Source: Chthoniobacteraceae bacterium (GTDB lineage Bacteria > Verrucomicrobiota > Verrucomicrobiia > Chthoniobacterales > Chthoniobacteraceae). Taken from it: 61,914 nucleotides of DNA. The stretch lies in contig JAQGOL010000026.1 of NCBI GenBank assembly GCA_028293625.1, forward strand, positions 1-61,914, in the 5' to 3' direction. A program made the translations under genes and the position numbers. Shown in pieces: positions 1 through 8,379 of the stretch. Below the pieces are notes generated by a model that was not told the origin of the DNA, did no database searches, and saw only the letters and a list, made by a program, of their open reading frames with translations. The first letter of the stretch is position 1. The number at the start of each line of letters is the position of its first letter.

Positions 1-286
1 CATAACTGCAGTCGGCAACTTTGACCAACCGAACAAGCTCTTCATCGGTTGGCAGAAGCTCCGGAGCTGGCCGGTGCGGCACCTCCACCAACAGATGGAA
101 ATGATTGCTCATCACGCAAAAGGTCACAATCCGCACGCCGCAGAATTCCTCATAGGCGCGCATGAACTTAACGAAGCGCTCTTTTTCCAGATCTCCTAAG
201 GCGAAGCGCTTATCGACCACCCTCGAAAAGCAGTGGTAATAAGCCACCTCCGCGTCCGCCGCCGCCCGACTCCTCCCATATCGCAT
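1..286 (-). CDS. REP-associated tyrosine transposase (RAYT, Y1_Tnp), partial
   Basis: Only the first 95 codons are in the window; the frame is open through the left edge. The start is the ATG at 286-284 and the protein begins MRYGRSR. The segment YYHCFSRVVDKRF followed by a region with VTFCVMSNHFHLLVEVP is characteristic of the IS200/IS605-like Y1 transposases; NHFHLL is the HUH metal-binding motif. The catalytic tyrosine lies beyond the edge. RAYT proteins act on REP palindromes, usually as single-copy domesticated genes, and here REP-like repeats sit immediately upstream of the start (positions 328-568), which fits that family. I did not see inverted repeats of a complete IS. Functional state cannot be judged from a fragment. 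Confidence 0.85.
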   Translation of the reverse strand, partial: MRYGRSRAAADAEVAYYHCFSRVVDKRFALGDLEKERFVKFMRAYEEFCGVRIVTFCVMSNHFHLLVEVPHRPAPELLPTDEELVRLVKVADCSY

Positions 287-535
287 ACTAAAAACCGTTC
301 ACTGGCTTCAACGGTAGGTCAATGCCTCTTTCCCGATAAAGTGTCTGTCCCTTACGTCTCTTTTCGAAGGCGAAGCGCTTATCGACCACCCTCGAAAAGC
401 AGTGGTAATAAGCCACCTCCGCATCCGCCGCCGCCCGACTCCTCCCGTATCGCATGCCAAAAACCGTTTACTGGTTTCAACGGTAGGTCAATGCCTCTTT
501 CCGAGAAAGCGTCTGTCCCTTACGTCTCTTTTCTT
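198..535. repeat. 169-bp tandem direct duplication covering the RAYT start
   Basis: Positions 198-366 and 367-535 are nearly identical over about 165 bp, with a handful of substitutions and one 1-bp indel. The unit holds the first ~29 codons of the transposase, its start and its upstream region with a REP-like unit. The junction lies in the motif AAGGCGAAGCGC. Confidence 0.9.
288..455 (-). pseudogene. Duplicated 5' fragment of the RAYT gene
   Basis: A second ATG at 455-453 begins the same 29 residues as the neighbouring transposase (MRYGRSR to VVDKRFA), because a 169-bp unit is tandemly duplicated. After residue 29 the frame runs into the REP-like repeat and upstream sequence and stops at 290-288, giving a 55-residue product with no HUH motif. 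It is best read as a by-product of the tandem duplication and not as a working gene, although it keeps an intact start identical to that of the real gene. Confidence 0.7.
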
Positions 536-568
536 TCCGAGAAAGCGTCTGTCCCTTACGTCTCTTTT
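497..568. repeat. Perfect 36-bp tandem repeat, REP-like, with small hairpin
   Basis: Positions 497-532 and 533-568 are identical 36-mers. Each begins with a mini-hairpin, CTTTC-CGA-GAAAG, followed by a conserved tail reading GTCTGTCCCTTACGTCTC. A third, diverged copy lies at 328-364 (hairpin CTTTCCCGATAAAG). A short imperfect stem plus conserved tail upstream of a RAYT gene is the classic REP arrangement. Confidence 0.7.
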
Positions 569-757
569 CCGGTGGCAAAACGACTTAAATAACTACATGT
601 CCGGCTTGATGAGGGGATGTGGAAACGGGAACAGCGAAGCTTACCGCGCGACGTCCCCACTCTACCCCTTTTTTGTGTCGCCCCCTTCTGTAGAGACCTT
701 GCGCCGTCAATTTTCCAAATTTGCTCTGGTGATTTCCGCCCGCCGATGAGGTGATGG
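569..757. other. Intergenic region between the REP-like repeats and the channel gene
   Basis: No convincing gene here; frames that read through it continue out of the repeats or run antisense to the next gene. The last bases, GAGGTGATGG just before the ATG at 758, could act as a ribosome binding site for the channel-like gene. Confidence 0.5.
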
Positions 758-1456
758 ATGAAGCATGATGGACTGGATAATTCGAAGATGAAATACGCCC
801 GCCTGCTTGTGCTTATGCGCCGCCATCCGTCGGCCATCCTGCTCGTCGTGCAACTGGCCGGCCTGGTCCTGTATCCGTTCGTGGAGTCAGCCCGAGGTGG
901 CCCCGTTGCGCTCAGCACCTTTGGCATCATGGTCCTGATCATCACTACTGGCATGGTCCGGCGCACGCCTGGCTACACATGGGTCAGCGTTTGCATCGCG
1001 CTGCCGGCGATCGTGCTGTTGTTGCTTCAAGGGTTTCTGGGCATGGGGTGGCTGCTGCCTTGGTCGGCGGCGCTTGAAGCGGTCTTCTATTTCTATGCTG
1101 CCGGTAGCCTGATCGCCTACATGATGAAGGACTGGCATGCCACCACCGACGAGTTGTTCGCCGCCAGCGCCACCTTTACGCTGCTAGCCTGGGCCTTCAC
1201 TTACTTGTTCGTAGTGCTCCAAGCGCTGCAGCCGGGGAGTTTTTCCGCAGCGGTGAACCCGCAAGCCCCGCGTACGTGGACCGAACTGATGTTCCTCAGC
1301 TTTGCCTTGCTGTCCAGCACCGGAATCGGCGATGTCATTCCGCTTAAACCGCCGGCTCGTGCCCTGGCCAGCCTGGAGATGTTCGTCGGCGTAATGTATC
1401 TGGCTGCGGTAGTTTCGCGGCTGATCGGGCTGACCTTGTTGCAGCGGCGATCATGA
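758..1456 (+). CDS. Ion channel family protein (K+-channel-like pore domain)
   Basis: 232 residues with about five hydrophobic segments (roughly 25-40, 50-67, 76-96, 104-122, 135-157) followed by a pore region and a last membrane helix (205-227). The pore segment at residues 180-195 contains TGIGD (188-192) in the place of the TVGYGD/TTxGYGD selectivity filter of Ion_trans_2 channels, and it is followed by a proline and arginine-rich turn as in this family. It is therefore probably a small ion channel of the inner membrane; the GYG to GIG change makes potassium selectivity uncertain. ATG 758 has GAGGTGATGG upstream; ATGs at 788 and 818 are alternatives. It stands alone on the plus strand, convergent with the DUF2339 gene. 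Confidence 0.7.
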   Translation: MKHDGLDNSKMKYARLLVLMRRHPSAILLVVQLAGLVLYPFVESARGGPVALSTFGIMVLIITTGMVRRTPGYTWVSVCIALPAIVLLLLQGFLGMGWLLPWSAALEAVFYFYAAGSLIAYMMKDWHATTDELFAASATFTLLAWAFTYLFVVLQALQPGSFSAAVNPQAPRTWTELMFLSFALLSSTGIGDVIPLKPPARALASLEMFVGVMYLAAVVSRLIGLTLLQRRS

Positions 1457-1581
1457 GTCTTGCTATCAAGGTTGCTCCGGAGCTTGTCGAGGCAAGGCAG
1501 CAATCCCCGCTCGCATTGCCCTGCTTTTTTCACGGCCGATCCGCTTCCGAACGTGGTTCCACTCCTTTGGGACAAGCGTAA

Positions 1582-4500
1582 TTACACAGATTCCCCTTCG
1601 CTGACTGGCTTGGCACTGTTTGCGATAAATCGCTGGTAAAGAAACGCGGCTACGATCGCCACGACGGCCACCAGGATAAACGCGCCGATGCGATAGAGAT
1701 CGTCCAGTTTTGAGGTGTCGTGAAAAAAGAGTTTTAAGATCGTCACGCTTAGCAGGGCAACTCCGGCGTAACGTACGGGCGCGAGCTTTTTTTGCATTCC
1801 CGTAATAACGAGCATCAGGGCGAACAAAGCCCACGCAATGCTGTAACTCATGTCGCGGGCGAGGTTCCCGCTGAAGTGAAAGGTGACTACCGGCGAATCC
1901 GGGTGGGTGAAGAAGTCCGCGATTTCAATATTGATTAAAAGAAAGGCAAGCGTCGTCCCGAGACCATATAACAAGGGAGGCACATTGCTTCCGGCAACGA
2001 TGTTGCGAGGCGGCGCCAGCAGCCGGGCTCCGGCAAAGAGAGCGGCGCAGACAATGCCGTAGGCATAGAGATACCAGTTAAAAACCGGGGAATTGCTGCG
2101 TGTATGATACTCAAGCACAGCAGCATTAAGCGCCAGTCGAATAAAGGAGGCAACTAACAACCCGACTCCGACCCCCCTCAAGCCAGGATGCGCGATCCTA
2201 TGAAAGAGCCAGCAAAGCGCGGCCCCTTCCAGCGCCCAACCGATCGTGACCCATTCGTTCTCAAATTGGATTGGAAATATGAGCGTAATAAAAAACAGGG
2301 TGACTCCGCCAAACCACGCCAATGCAGCGCTGTCTGAATAGCGCTCCCGGGAGATCTGACGAACCAGGAAAATAAATCCGGTAAAGGAGACGATCGCAAA
2401 GGAGGCCGGCAGCAAGCCCATCGCGCGGTTGGGATAAGCATCTTCAACCAGTCTGAGAATAAGGTAAAAATGAAGCGGCCCGGAGAGCGCTGCAGCTGCC
2501 CAGGAGAGGTTCTCTTTGCCCTCTGCTTTTTCAAACAGGTAAGGGTAAAGAGTGAACAACGCATAGAAGCCCAAATACCATCCGAGGGGCAGGCCCGCGG
2601 CGGCGTAGTTAAAATGATTGGCGTGCCATACATGTTCAAGTGCGGTCGTGGCAAGGAGCCCGCACAAAGGCAATCCCTGCACCTTAAGTATCCGGGTCGA
2701 GGCGAGCAATAATACTCCAAGAATCAAGGCGAGACCAAATAAAGGCGAAGGATTGGTAATCGGCAGTCGCACGGTTGCCATGATCAGAAGAAGGAACGGG
2801 AGCACGCACGAGCATACCGGGAGAAGCGCAGTTATGCTTTCAGGCGCCGACAAATTGCCCAATGCTCTTGATAAGTCTCCGGAGCGATTTATGTCACTCG
2901 ATTTGGAAAGGATGCGTGCCGCCAGGATGCCGATGACAAAAAAGAAAACCGCAAATCCGCCAAGGAGCAGCAATGAGACAGGGAGCCCTTCAAGCGTGAT
3001 CGGGATTCGGGCCATCCAGGCTCCAAGCACGACAAGCGTAAGCAGAAAAACCAGCAAGACCGGCACCAAAGTTCCAGCGGCTACTGCTACTATGATCGCC
3101 AACAGATCAATGAGTGATACAAATGGCCAAACCATGAACGAAACGCCGATGGTTTCTGACATTGGCAAGAGCACCATCAGCAACGACAACACGGAGAATG
3201 CGTGGGTCCAGCTGCCGAGCCTTGGCACCTTGCCAAAACGCTGAAGGAGAATCGGCGATACGGAATGAAATACCGCGAACAGGAAATAGAACGCGAGACC
3301 CGTGTTAAGAAGATCCGGAGTCATCAACGCACTTGTCCAGATGGCGAGAAACATGAATACCACCAGACCAAATACCGGCTGCAGGGCGGCCCGGCGTTCA
3401 TCGAGGAAAACTGTCACCAGCACTATGAGGTCTATGCCAAAGAGATAGCCAAAAATCAGCGTTGGCCTTGCGGCAAGCGACGGGAAACAAAGGAAAAGAC
3501 CGGTAAATCCGATCGCCACGGCGGCTATTGCGAGCGTGCTCCATGTGAGGAATCCATTGATCTGCCTCCGGCATTTAGCGACCAACTGCGCCGCAAGGAA
3601 GAGCATGGAAAACCCGGCAAAAATCGTCATCGGCACAAAGATCCGGTTTCCATAATAATACTCTTCGGGGACGAAAAACCGCAAGGTCCATGCGCTCTCC
3701 ATAAGGAGAGTACCAATCGCGCCAAGAAAAGTCAGATAATACCATTGGCGATAGAGCGCCACGGCAAGCAAGCCGGCATCTAGCAACGCGATATAGCCAA
3801 ACAATCCCAGCGGATTATCATATCCGCTGGAAAGCAGGAGTGGTGTTAGGAAGCCTCCCAACATCCCGAGCAATGCAACCACCTGCGCATTCATTCGGAC
3901 AGCAAGAATGAATGCAGCGACAGTAATGGCGCTCATTAGTCCAAATGTCTCGATCGCTCCCAGAAGATTCAGCGATCGCGCCGCATACGAACACGCGTAC
4001 AGCACCACAATTCCCGTCGCGCAAAGAGTCTGTGAAGTAACGGAGTAAACTGCTCTGCGCCGCATCCGGATCCCGCCTGCCAGCAGTCCAAGCCCCGTAA
4101 CAAATCCAATTCCCACCCGCATCTTTGGCGAGATAAGATTGCGCTCAAAGGAATACTTAACAAAGAAGACGATTCCAAGAAACAGCGCCAGTCCGCCGAT
4201 CCAGGCAAACAGTTTCGCTCCCATGAACTGCTCCCAGTTGATTACCGCGACCTTCTTTTGGCTCGGAGCCGGTTGCGGGATGAAGGGCGGCTCCGGATTT
4301 TGCGTTTTGGTTTTTGCGGCAGCCATGGGAGCCGGCCTTTGTGATTTCCTCGGCACGAACTCCGGAGACAACGCGGGAGGTTCGGTTTTTTGCGGTCCGG
4401 CATGCGAGGTTGTCGTGGCTGTTTGTGGCTCAGTGAATTCCGAAGGTGCGGGGACACTTTTCCGCAACTTCCCATTTTCCAACTCAAGCACGGCAACGCG

Positions 4501-4593
4501 TTCGAGCAGGCTCTGAATAAGGCTGGCGCTTCTTCCTGCCCGCAAGTAAGCGACAAAGGATAACACCAGAGAAATAAGAATGAAGAGTTGCAT
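1582..4593 (-). CDS. DUF2339 family multi-spanning membrane protein
   Basis: 1,003 residues. The N-terminus has one hydrophobic helix, a short leucine-heptad segment (about 22-46, LLERVAVLELENGKLRK) and a proline/lysine-rich linker to about residue 120. From there a long series of hydrophobic helices (I estimate more than twenty) fills the rest. The sequence IGGLALFLGIVFFVKYSFERN around 130-150 is the hallmark entry into the DUF2339 (PF10101) domain. Family members are large inner-membrane proteins of unknown role, about this length. ATG at 4593. It is transcribed alone, divergent from the Gfo/Idh/MocA gene across a 299-bp gap. No catalytic residues can be named. Confidence 0.88.
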   Translation of the reverse strand: MQLFILISLVLSFVAYLRAGRSASLIQSLLERVAVLELENGKLRKSVPAPSEFTEPQTATTTSHAGPQKTEPPALSPEFVPRKSQRPAPMAAAKTKTQNPEPPFIPQPAPSQKKVAVINWEQFMGAKLFAWIGGLALFLGIVFFVKYSFERNLISPKMRVGIGFVTGLGLLAGGIRMRRRAVYSVTSQTLCATGIVVLYACSYAARSLNLLGAIETFGLMSAITVAAFILAVRMNAQVVALLGMLGGFLTPLLLSSGYDNPLGLFGYIALLDAGLLAVALYRQWYYLTFLGAIGTLLMESAWTLRFFVPEEYYYGNRIFVPMTIFAGFSMLFLAAQLVAKCRRQINGFLTWSTLAIAAVAIGFTGLFLCFPSLAARPTLIFGYLFGIDLIVLVTVFLDERRAALQPVFGLVVFMFLAIWTSALMTPDLLNTGLAFYFLFAVFHSVSPILLQRFGKVPRLGSWTHAFSVLSLLMVLLPMSETIGVSFMVWPFVSLIDLLAIIVAVAAGTLVPVLLVFLLTLVVLGAWMARIPITLEGLPVSLLLLGGFAVFFFVIGILAARILSKSSDINRSGDLSRALGNLSAPESITALLPVCSCVLPFLLLIMATVRLPITNPSPLFGLALILGVLLLASTRILKVQGLPLCGLLATTALEHVWHANHFNYAAAGLPLGWYLGFYALFTLYPYLFEKAEGKENLSWAAAALSGPLHFYLILRLVEDAYPNRAMGLLPASFAIVSFTGFIFLVRQISRERYSDSAALAWFGGVTLFFITLIFPIQFENEWVTIGWALEGAALCWLFHRIAHPGLRGVGVGLLVASFIRLALNAAVLEYHTRSNSPVFNWYLYAYGIVCAALFAGARLLAPPRNIVAGSNVPPLLYGLGTTLAFLLINIEIADFFTHPDSPVVTFHFSGNLARDMSYSIAWALFALMLVITGMQKKLAPVRYAGVALLSVTILKLFFHDTSKLDDLYRIGAFILVAVVAIVAAFLYQRFIANSAKPVSEGESV

Positions 4594-4892
4594 AGTGTTC
4601 GGGGCGCTGTCCGTTGCGGCTGAAAGGCTGACTACAACCGGCGGACAGACTCAAGCGGGCAAAGTGGTAATCAAAGCCGGTTTCAGCTCGTGAATCGAAA
4701 AAATGAATCTTTTACGCGGATAAATCCGATCATTTGTCTTTCACAGCGGAAACGGAGTCAGGAGAGAGGTCCACCCCTTTCCTACTTGTATCTTTGCCAC
4801 CGTTTTCAGACGGGCGTTATTTCGGTTCCCTCATGCCGAATGCACCAAACCGTTTATTGACGCGCCCCCATCTTAAGATTCAAAACGGTGCA

Positions 4893-6239
4893 ATGCAGTT
4901 CCCCTATCGCACCAGACGTTCTTTCATCAAAAATCTTGCCCTGGGTCTTGGCGCCGCGCCTTTCATCACGCGCGGTCTCATGGCCCAATCGCCCTCAGCC
5001 AAAATCCGTCATGCCTCCTTTGGCACCTCGGGAATGGCGTGGGCGGATGTCACTGCCATCGCCAGCCACCCTTCTGTCGAAGTCGTCGCCGGATGCGATG
5101 TCGACGAGCGATCAACGGCTCAGTTCCGCAAAAGATTTCCAAACGCGCGCATCTACAGCGATTACCGCGAGCTGCTGGCCAAGGAGAGCGACTTGCAGAG
5201 TGTGAATGTCTCCACGCCGGATCACATGCACGCGCCGATCGGCCTCGCATGCCTGAACCGTGGACTCCATGTGTATGGGCAAAAGCCGCTTACCCACGAT
5301 ATCTACGAAACCAGGCGGTTAACCGAAACGGCACGGGAAAAGAAACTTTTCACCCAGATGGGCATCCAGATTCATTCCAGCTCGGAGTATCGGACTGCGG
5401 TAAAACTCATACAAGATGGTGTCATTGGGAAAGTGAAAGAGGTTCACACATGGAGCAGCAAAAAATGGGGCGACACCGGAGTGATGCCGGAAAAGGCTGA
5501 TCCTGTGCCGGAAGGCTTAAATTGGGATCTTTGGCTGGGAGTATGCGAAGAGCGCCCGTTCATTGGAAATGGATGGTATCATCCGGGCAATTGGCGCAAA
5601 CGGCTTGATTTCGGCACCGGCACTTTCGGTGACATGGGCTGCCACATCTATGATCCTGTTTTCAAGGCACTTGCGCTGACGGCTCCGCTTAGCGTTCGCA
5701 GTGAAGGCGCGGCTCCAAACTCCCACTCATGGGCCACCGATGCAGTCATTCACTACATCTTCCCCGGCACCGCTTTTACTGAAGGCAAAACGGTCGAAGT
5801 AGTCTGGTATGACGGCGATCAAAGGCCGCCGGAAGCAATCAAAGCATTTGCGACAAGCACTCCTCAGGCCAATGGAAAAGCCGGGGAATTGCCCGATCAA
5901 GGCTCCATCTTTATCGGCACTGAAGGAGTGATGATATTGCCGCATATCGCCATGCCAAGGCTCGTTGGGGAGTCGTTTAAGAACTTCAAGATTGAGCCGG
6001 TTAACGGGGCAAATCATTGGCATCAATTTATCGATGCCGCATTGGGCAACGGGATCCCGGGCGCAAACTTCGACTACTCCGGACCGCTCACTGAAGCGAT
6101 CCTCCTTGGAAGCGTCGCAACCCGTTTTCCCAAACAGACACTTGAATGGAATGCCGAAGCGCTCAAGTTCCTCAACATTGCCGAGGCCAACCGCTTTGTT
6201 CGCCGCTCGTACCGGCACGGCTGGGAAACAGCCGCATAA
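4893..6239 (+). CDS. Gfo/Idh/MocA family oxidoreductase, Tat-exported
   Basis: 448 residues from ATG 4893. The N-terminus RTRRSFIKNLALGLG is a twin-arginine signal, so the protein is expected to fold in the cytoplasm with its nucleotide and be exported. An NAD(P)-binding Rossmann region follows (about 35-150: GTSGMAWADV, VVAGCDVDE, NVSTPDHMHAPIG). The conserved EKP motif is QKP here (GQKPLTHDIYE, about residues 129-139), keeping the lysine. The C-terminal part has the usual alpha/beta oxidoreductase domain. A longer frame begins at 4734, but its extra 53 residues would bury the Tat signal, so I chose 4893. The family oxidises or isomerises sugars and inositols; the substrate is unknown. A GNAT gene follows after 12 nt. 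Confidence 0.9.
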   Translation: MQFPYRTRRSFIKNLALGLGAAPFITRGLMAQSPSAKIRHASFGTSGMAWADVTAIASHPSVEVVAGCDVDERSTAQFRKRFPNARIYSDYRELLAKESDLQSVNVSTPDHMHAPIGLACLNRGLHVYGQKPLTHDIYETRRLTETAREKKLFTQMGIQIHSSSEYRTAVKLIQDGVIGKVKEVHTWSSKKWGDTGVMPEKADPVPEGLNWDLWLGVCEERPFIGNGWYHPGNWRKRLDFGTGTFGDMGCHIYDPVFKALALTAPLSVRSEGAAPNSHSWATDAVIHYIFPGTAFTEGKTVEVVWYDGDQRPPEAIKAFATSTPQANGKAGELPDQGSIFIGTEGVMILPHIAMPRLVGESFKNFKIEPVNGANHWHQFIDAALGNGIPGANFDYSGPLTEAILLGSVATRFPKQTLEWNAEALKFLNIAEANRFVRRSYRHGWETAA

Positions 6240-6251
6240 GAAAGCCTTTAG

Positions 6252-6764
6252 ATGCGCTCCTTTGAGGCCTCCAACTGCCGTGTACGCCAAATCACGGCCG
6301 AGGAAACCGTTCCAATCCGGCTCGCTATCCTGCGTCCGGGCATGGCAAGGGAGTCTGCGCTTTTTCCAGGCGATGAAGCTACTACGACGCGGCACTTTGG
6401 CGCCTTCGACAGCCAAAAAGAGCGGCTCCTGGGGGTGGTCAGCATCTACCGGGCGGCTCTTGAGGAACGCCCCGACATGCCGGACACGTGGCAGTTGCGA
6501 GGCATGGCGACCATGCCGGAAGTGCGCGGGCTCGGATTTGGCAAAGCACTCGTGGCAGCCTGCGTCGAGGCTGTCATTCAGGAAAACGGCGGGCTGCTTT
6601 GGTGCAATGCGCGCAAAAGCGCTGTCGCCTTCTATGCGAGGCAGGGGTGGGAGATTCTCGGCGACGAATTTGAAATTCCCACCGCTGGACCGCATTTTAA
6701 AATGTTAATCCGCCTAAGATCCAGAGACGGCTCCCACTTGTTTGGTTTGCGCGAAACCGCCTGA
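6252..6764 (+). CDS. GNAT family N-acetyltransferase
   Basis: 170 residues with the standard GNAT layout: N-terminal VRQITAEETVPIRLAILRPG, a central strand with LLGVVSIYR, and the acetyl-CoA pyrophosphate-binding motif in ATMPEVRGLGFGKALV (about residues 86-101), then GLLWCNARKSAVAFYARQGWE, typical of motif B. It begins 12 nt after the oxidoreductase stop and is probably co-transcribed with it. GNAT enzymes transfer an acetyl group from acetyl-CoA to an amine; nothing in the sequence names the acceptor. Cytoplasmic, no signal peptide. Confidence 0.9.
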   Translation: MRSFEASNCRVRQITAEETVPIRLAILRPGMARESALFPGDEATTTRHFGAFDSQKERLLGVVSIYRAALEERPDMPDTWQLRGMATMPEVRGLGFGKALVAACVEAVIQENGGLLWCNARKSAVAFYARQGWEILGDEFEIPTAGPHFKMLIRLRSRDGSHLFGLRETA

Positions 6765-6789
6765 CCGCAAACCATTGCCCATTCTTTCG

Positions 6790-8058
6790 ATGAATCCCTT
6801 CAGAACTTCCATTTACCCCATTCTCTCCGCTGCAATTGCGGTTGCCAGCGCCCAGGCGGTTGAAAGCGAATGGCCGCAATTTCGCGGACCGACAGGCCAG
6901 GGAATTTCCAAGGCCGTCAATGTTCCAGTCCAGTGGGATGCCGCAAACAACGTGGCGTGGAAGGTGGAGATTCCCGGTCGCGGCTGGTCGTCGCCGGTGC
7001 TTTCAAAAGGGAAGCTTTACCTGACAAGCGCCGTCCCGGACCAAGGCGGTACCGATGTCACCCTTCATGCGCTTTGCATCGATGCCGCCGCCGGCCGTTT
7101 ACTTTGGGATACTGAACTTTTCCGCCCGGATCCGGCCAGCACGGCGGCAATGCATCGTAAGAACTCGCCCGCAAGCGCAACGCCGATTGTTACCGACGAA
7201 AGGCTATATGTGCATTTTGGCCATATGGGCACCGCGGCGCTCGATTTAAGCGGTCAGGTGCTCTGGCGTCAGAATGAACTCAAATACTCGCCTATTCACG
7301 GCAATGGCGGCTCGCCGCTTCTGCTAAAGGACGAGCTGATTGTCAGCTGCGATGGCCAGCAGGATCCGTTTGTCGCCGCGCTTGATACAAACACCGGGGC
7401 ATTGCGCTGGAAAACGCCACGCAATTCCCCGGCAAAAAAACATTTCTCCTTCTCCACACCACTCGCCGTCGACATAGACGGCGCTACTCAGGTTATCAGC
7501 CCCGGCAGCGGCTTTGTCGGCGCATACGACCCAAAGGATGGCCGGGAAGTATGGAGGGTGGCTTACGGCGAAGGTTATTCAGTGGTGCCGCGTCCGGTAT
7601 ACGCCCATGGCTTGCTCTTTGTGAGTTCAAGCTTCGATGCGCCGGTGCTATATGCCATTAATCCGAAGGGCGCAATCGGCGATGCAACAGCCACCAATGT
7701 TGCATGGACAACCCGTAAAGCGGTTCCCTGCACGGCTTCAATGCTGGTTGCAGGCGATGAACTCTACTTTGTATCGGATGGCGGAGTAGCTACTTGCGCC
7801 GATGCAAAGACCGGCAAGGTTCACTGGACGGAACGGCTCGGCGGCGATTTTTCGGGGTCACCCGTGGAGGCCGAAGGGCGCATCTACTTTCAGAATGAAG
7901 CCGGAATCGGTTTTGTGCTGAAAGCAGGAAAGAGCTTTGAATTGCTCTCAAAAAACGAACTTGGCGAACGCACCCTTGCTTCTTACGCCATGGCCGATGG
8001 CGCAATCTATATTCGCTCTGATGCGCATCTCTGGAAGATTGCTTCCAAACAACCTTAA
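6790..8058 (+). CDS. PQQ-like beta-propeller repeat protein, secreted
   Basis: 422 residues from ATG 6790. The first ~24 residues (MNPFRTSIYPILSAAIAVAS) form a signal peptide, followed by EWPQFRGPTGQG, the sequence that opens most PQQ_2-type propellers in Planctomycetes and Verrucomicrobia. Blades such as LSGQVLWRQNELKYS, GALRWKTP, GREVWRVAYG and GKVHWTERLGG carry the repeated W docking residue. An in-frame start at 6742 would overlap the acetyltransferase gene and spoil the signal peptide. No catalytic residues of PQQ dehydrogenases are evident, so it is more likely a structural or sensor propeller outside the cytoplasm. It may belong to the same transcript as the two genes before it (25-nt gap). 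Confidence 0.88.
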   Translation: MNPFRTSIYPILSAAIAVASAQAVESEWPQFRGPTGQGISKAVNVPVQWDAANNVAWKVEIPGRGWSSPVLSKGKLYLTSAVPDQGGTDVTLHALCIDAAAGRLLWDTELFRPDPASTAAMHRKNSPASATPIVTDERLYVHFGHMGTAALDLSGQVLWRQNELKYSPIHGNGGSPLLLKDELIVSCDGQQDPFVAALDTNTGALRWKTPRNSPAKKHFSFSTPLAVDIDGATQVISPGSGFVGAYDPKDGREVWRVAYGEGYSVVPRPVYAHGLLFVSSSFDAPVLYAINPKGAIGDATATNVAWTTRKAVPCTASMLVAGDELYFVSDGGVATCADAKTGKVHWTERLGGDFSGSPVEAEGRIYFQNEAGIGFVLKAGKSFELLSKNELGERTLASYAMADGAIYIRSDAHLWKIASKQP

Positions 8059-8379
8059 ACCGCGGGGATCTACTTCAAGGCGTTCCTCCTCGCGTTGCCG
8101 GGTCCGTGCTACGGCCATCCACCACAGGAGGCAGTGCAGGCAGGTCTTGTTAACATCCCAAATCGGATAAAGCCTGGTCCGCCATATGGCCCAGGAGAGC
8201 GATAGCATTTGAAGGGATGCGCATTGATTTAGATGACTTCATTTAAATTCAATAAAAATGCAGGTTATACGATATACGATACTCTATCGGATTTATTCTA
8301 ATATTTACCGGATTTACTGTTGCCATTGCCATATAAAAAGATAAATGCTCGTGGAGCTCCCCTTTCCGGCAATAAACAT
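8059..8379. other. Intergenic region upstream of the glycine-rich secreted protein
   Basis: 321 bp without a gene. The second half (8220-8330) is clearly more AT-rich than its surroundings and holds the short repeated string ATACGATATACGATAC (about 8268-8283), so the promoter of the downstream gene probably lies here. I cannot assign -35/-10 boxes with confidence. Confidence 0.4.

Noticed and set aside
233-749. Two plus-strand proline-rich frames across the repeats (115-119 residues)
   Set aside because: They are antisense readings of the transposase start and its tandem duplicate and repeat each other's sequence.
4734-4892. N-terminal extension of the Gfo/Idh/MocA protein
   Set aside because: It would place 53 polar residues before the twin-arginine signal; the ATG at 4893 is the sensible start.
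5727-6695. 322-residue minus-strand frame
   Set aside because: It runs antisense to the oxidoreductase and acetyltransferase and has no recognisable content.
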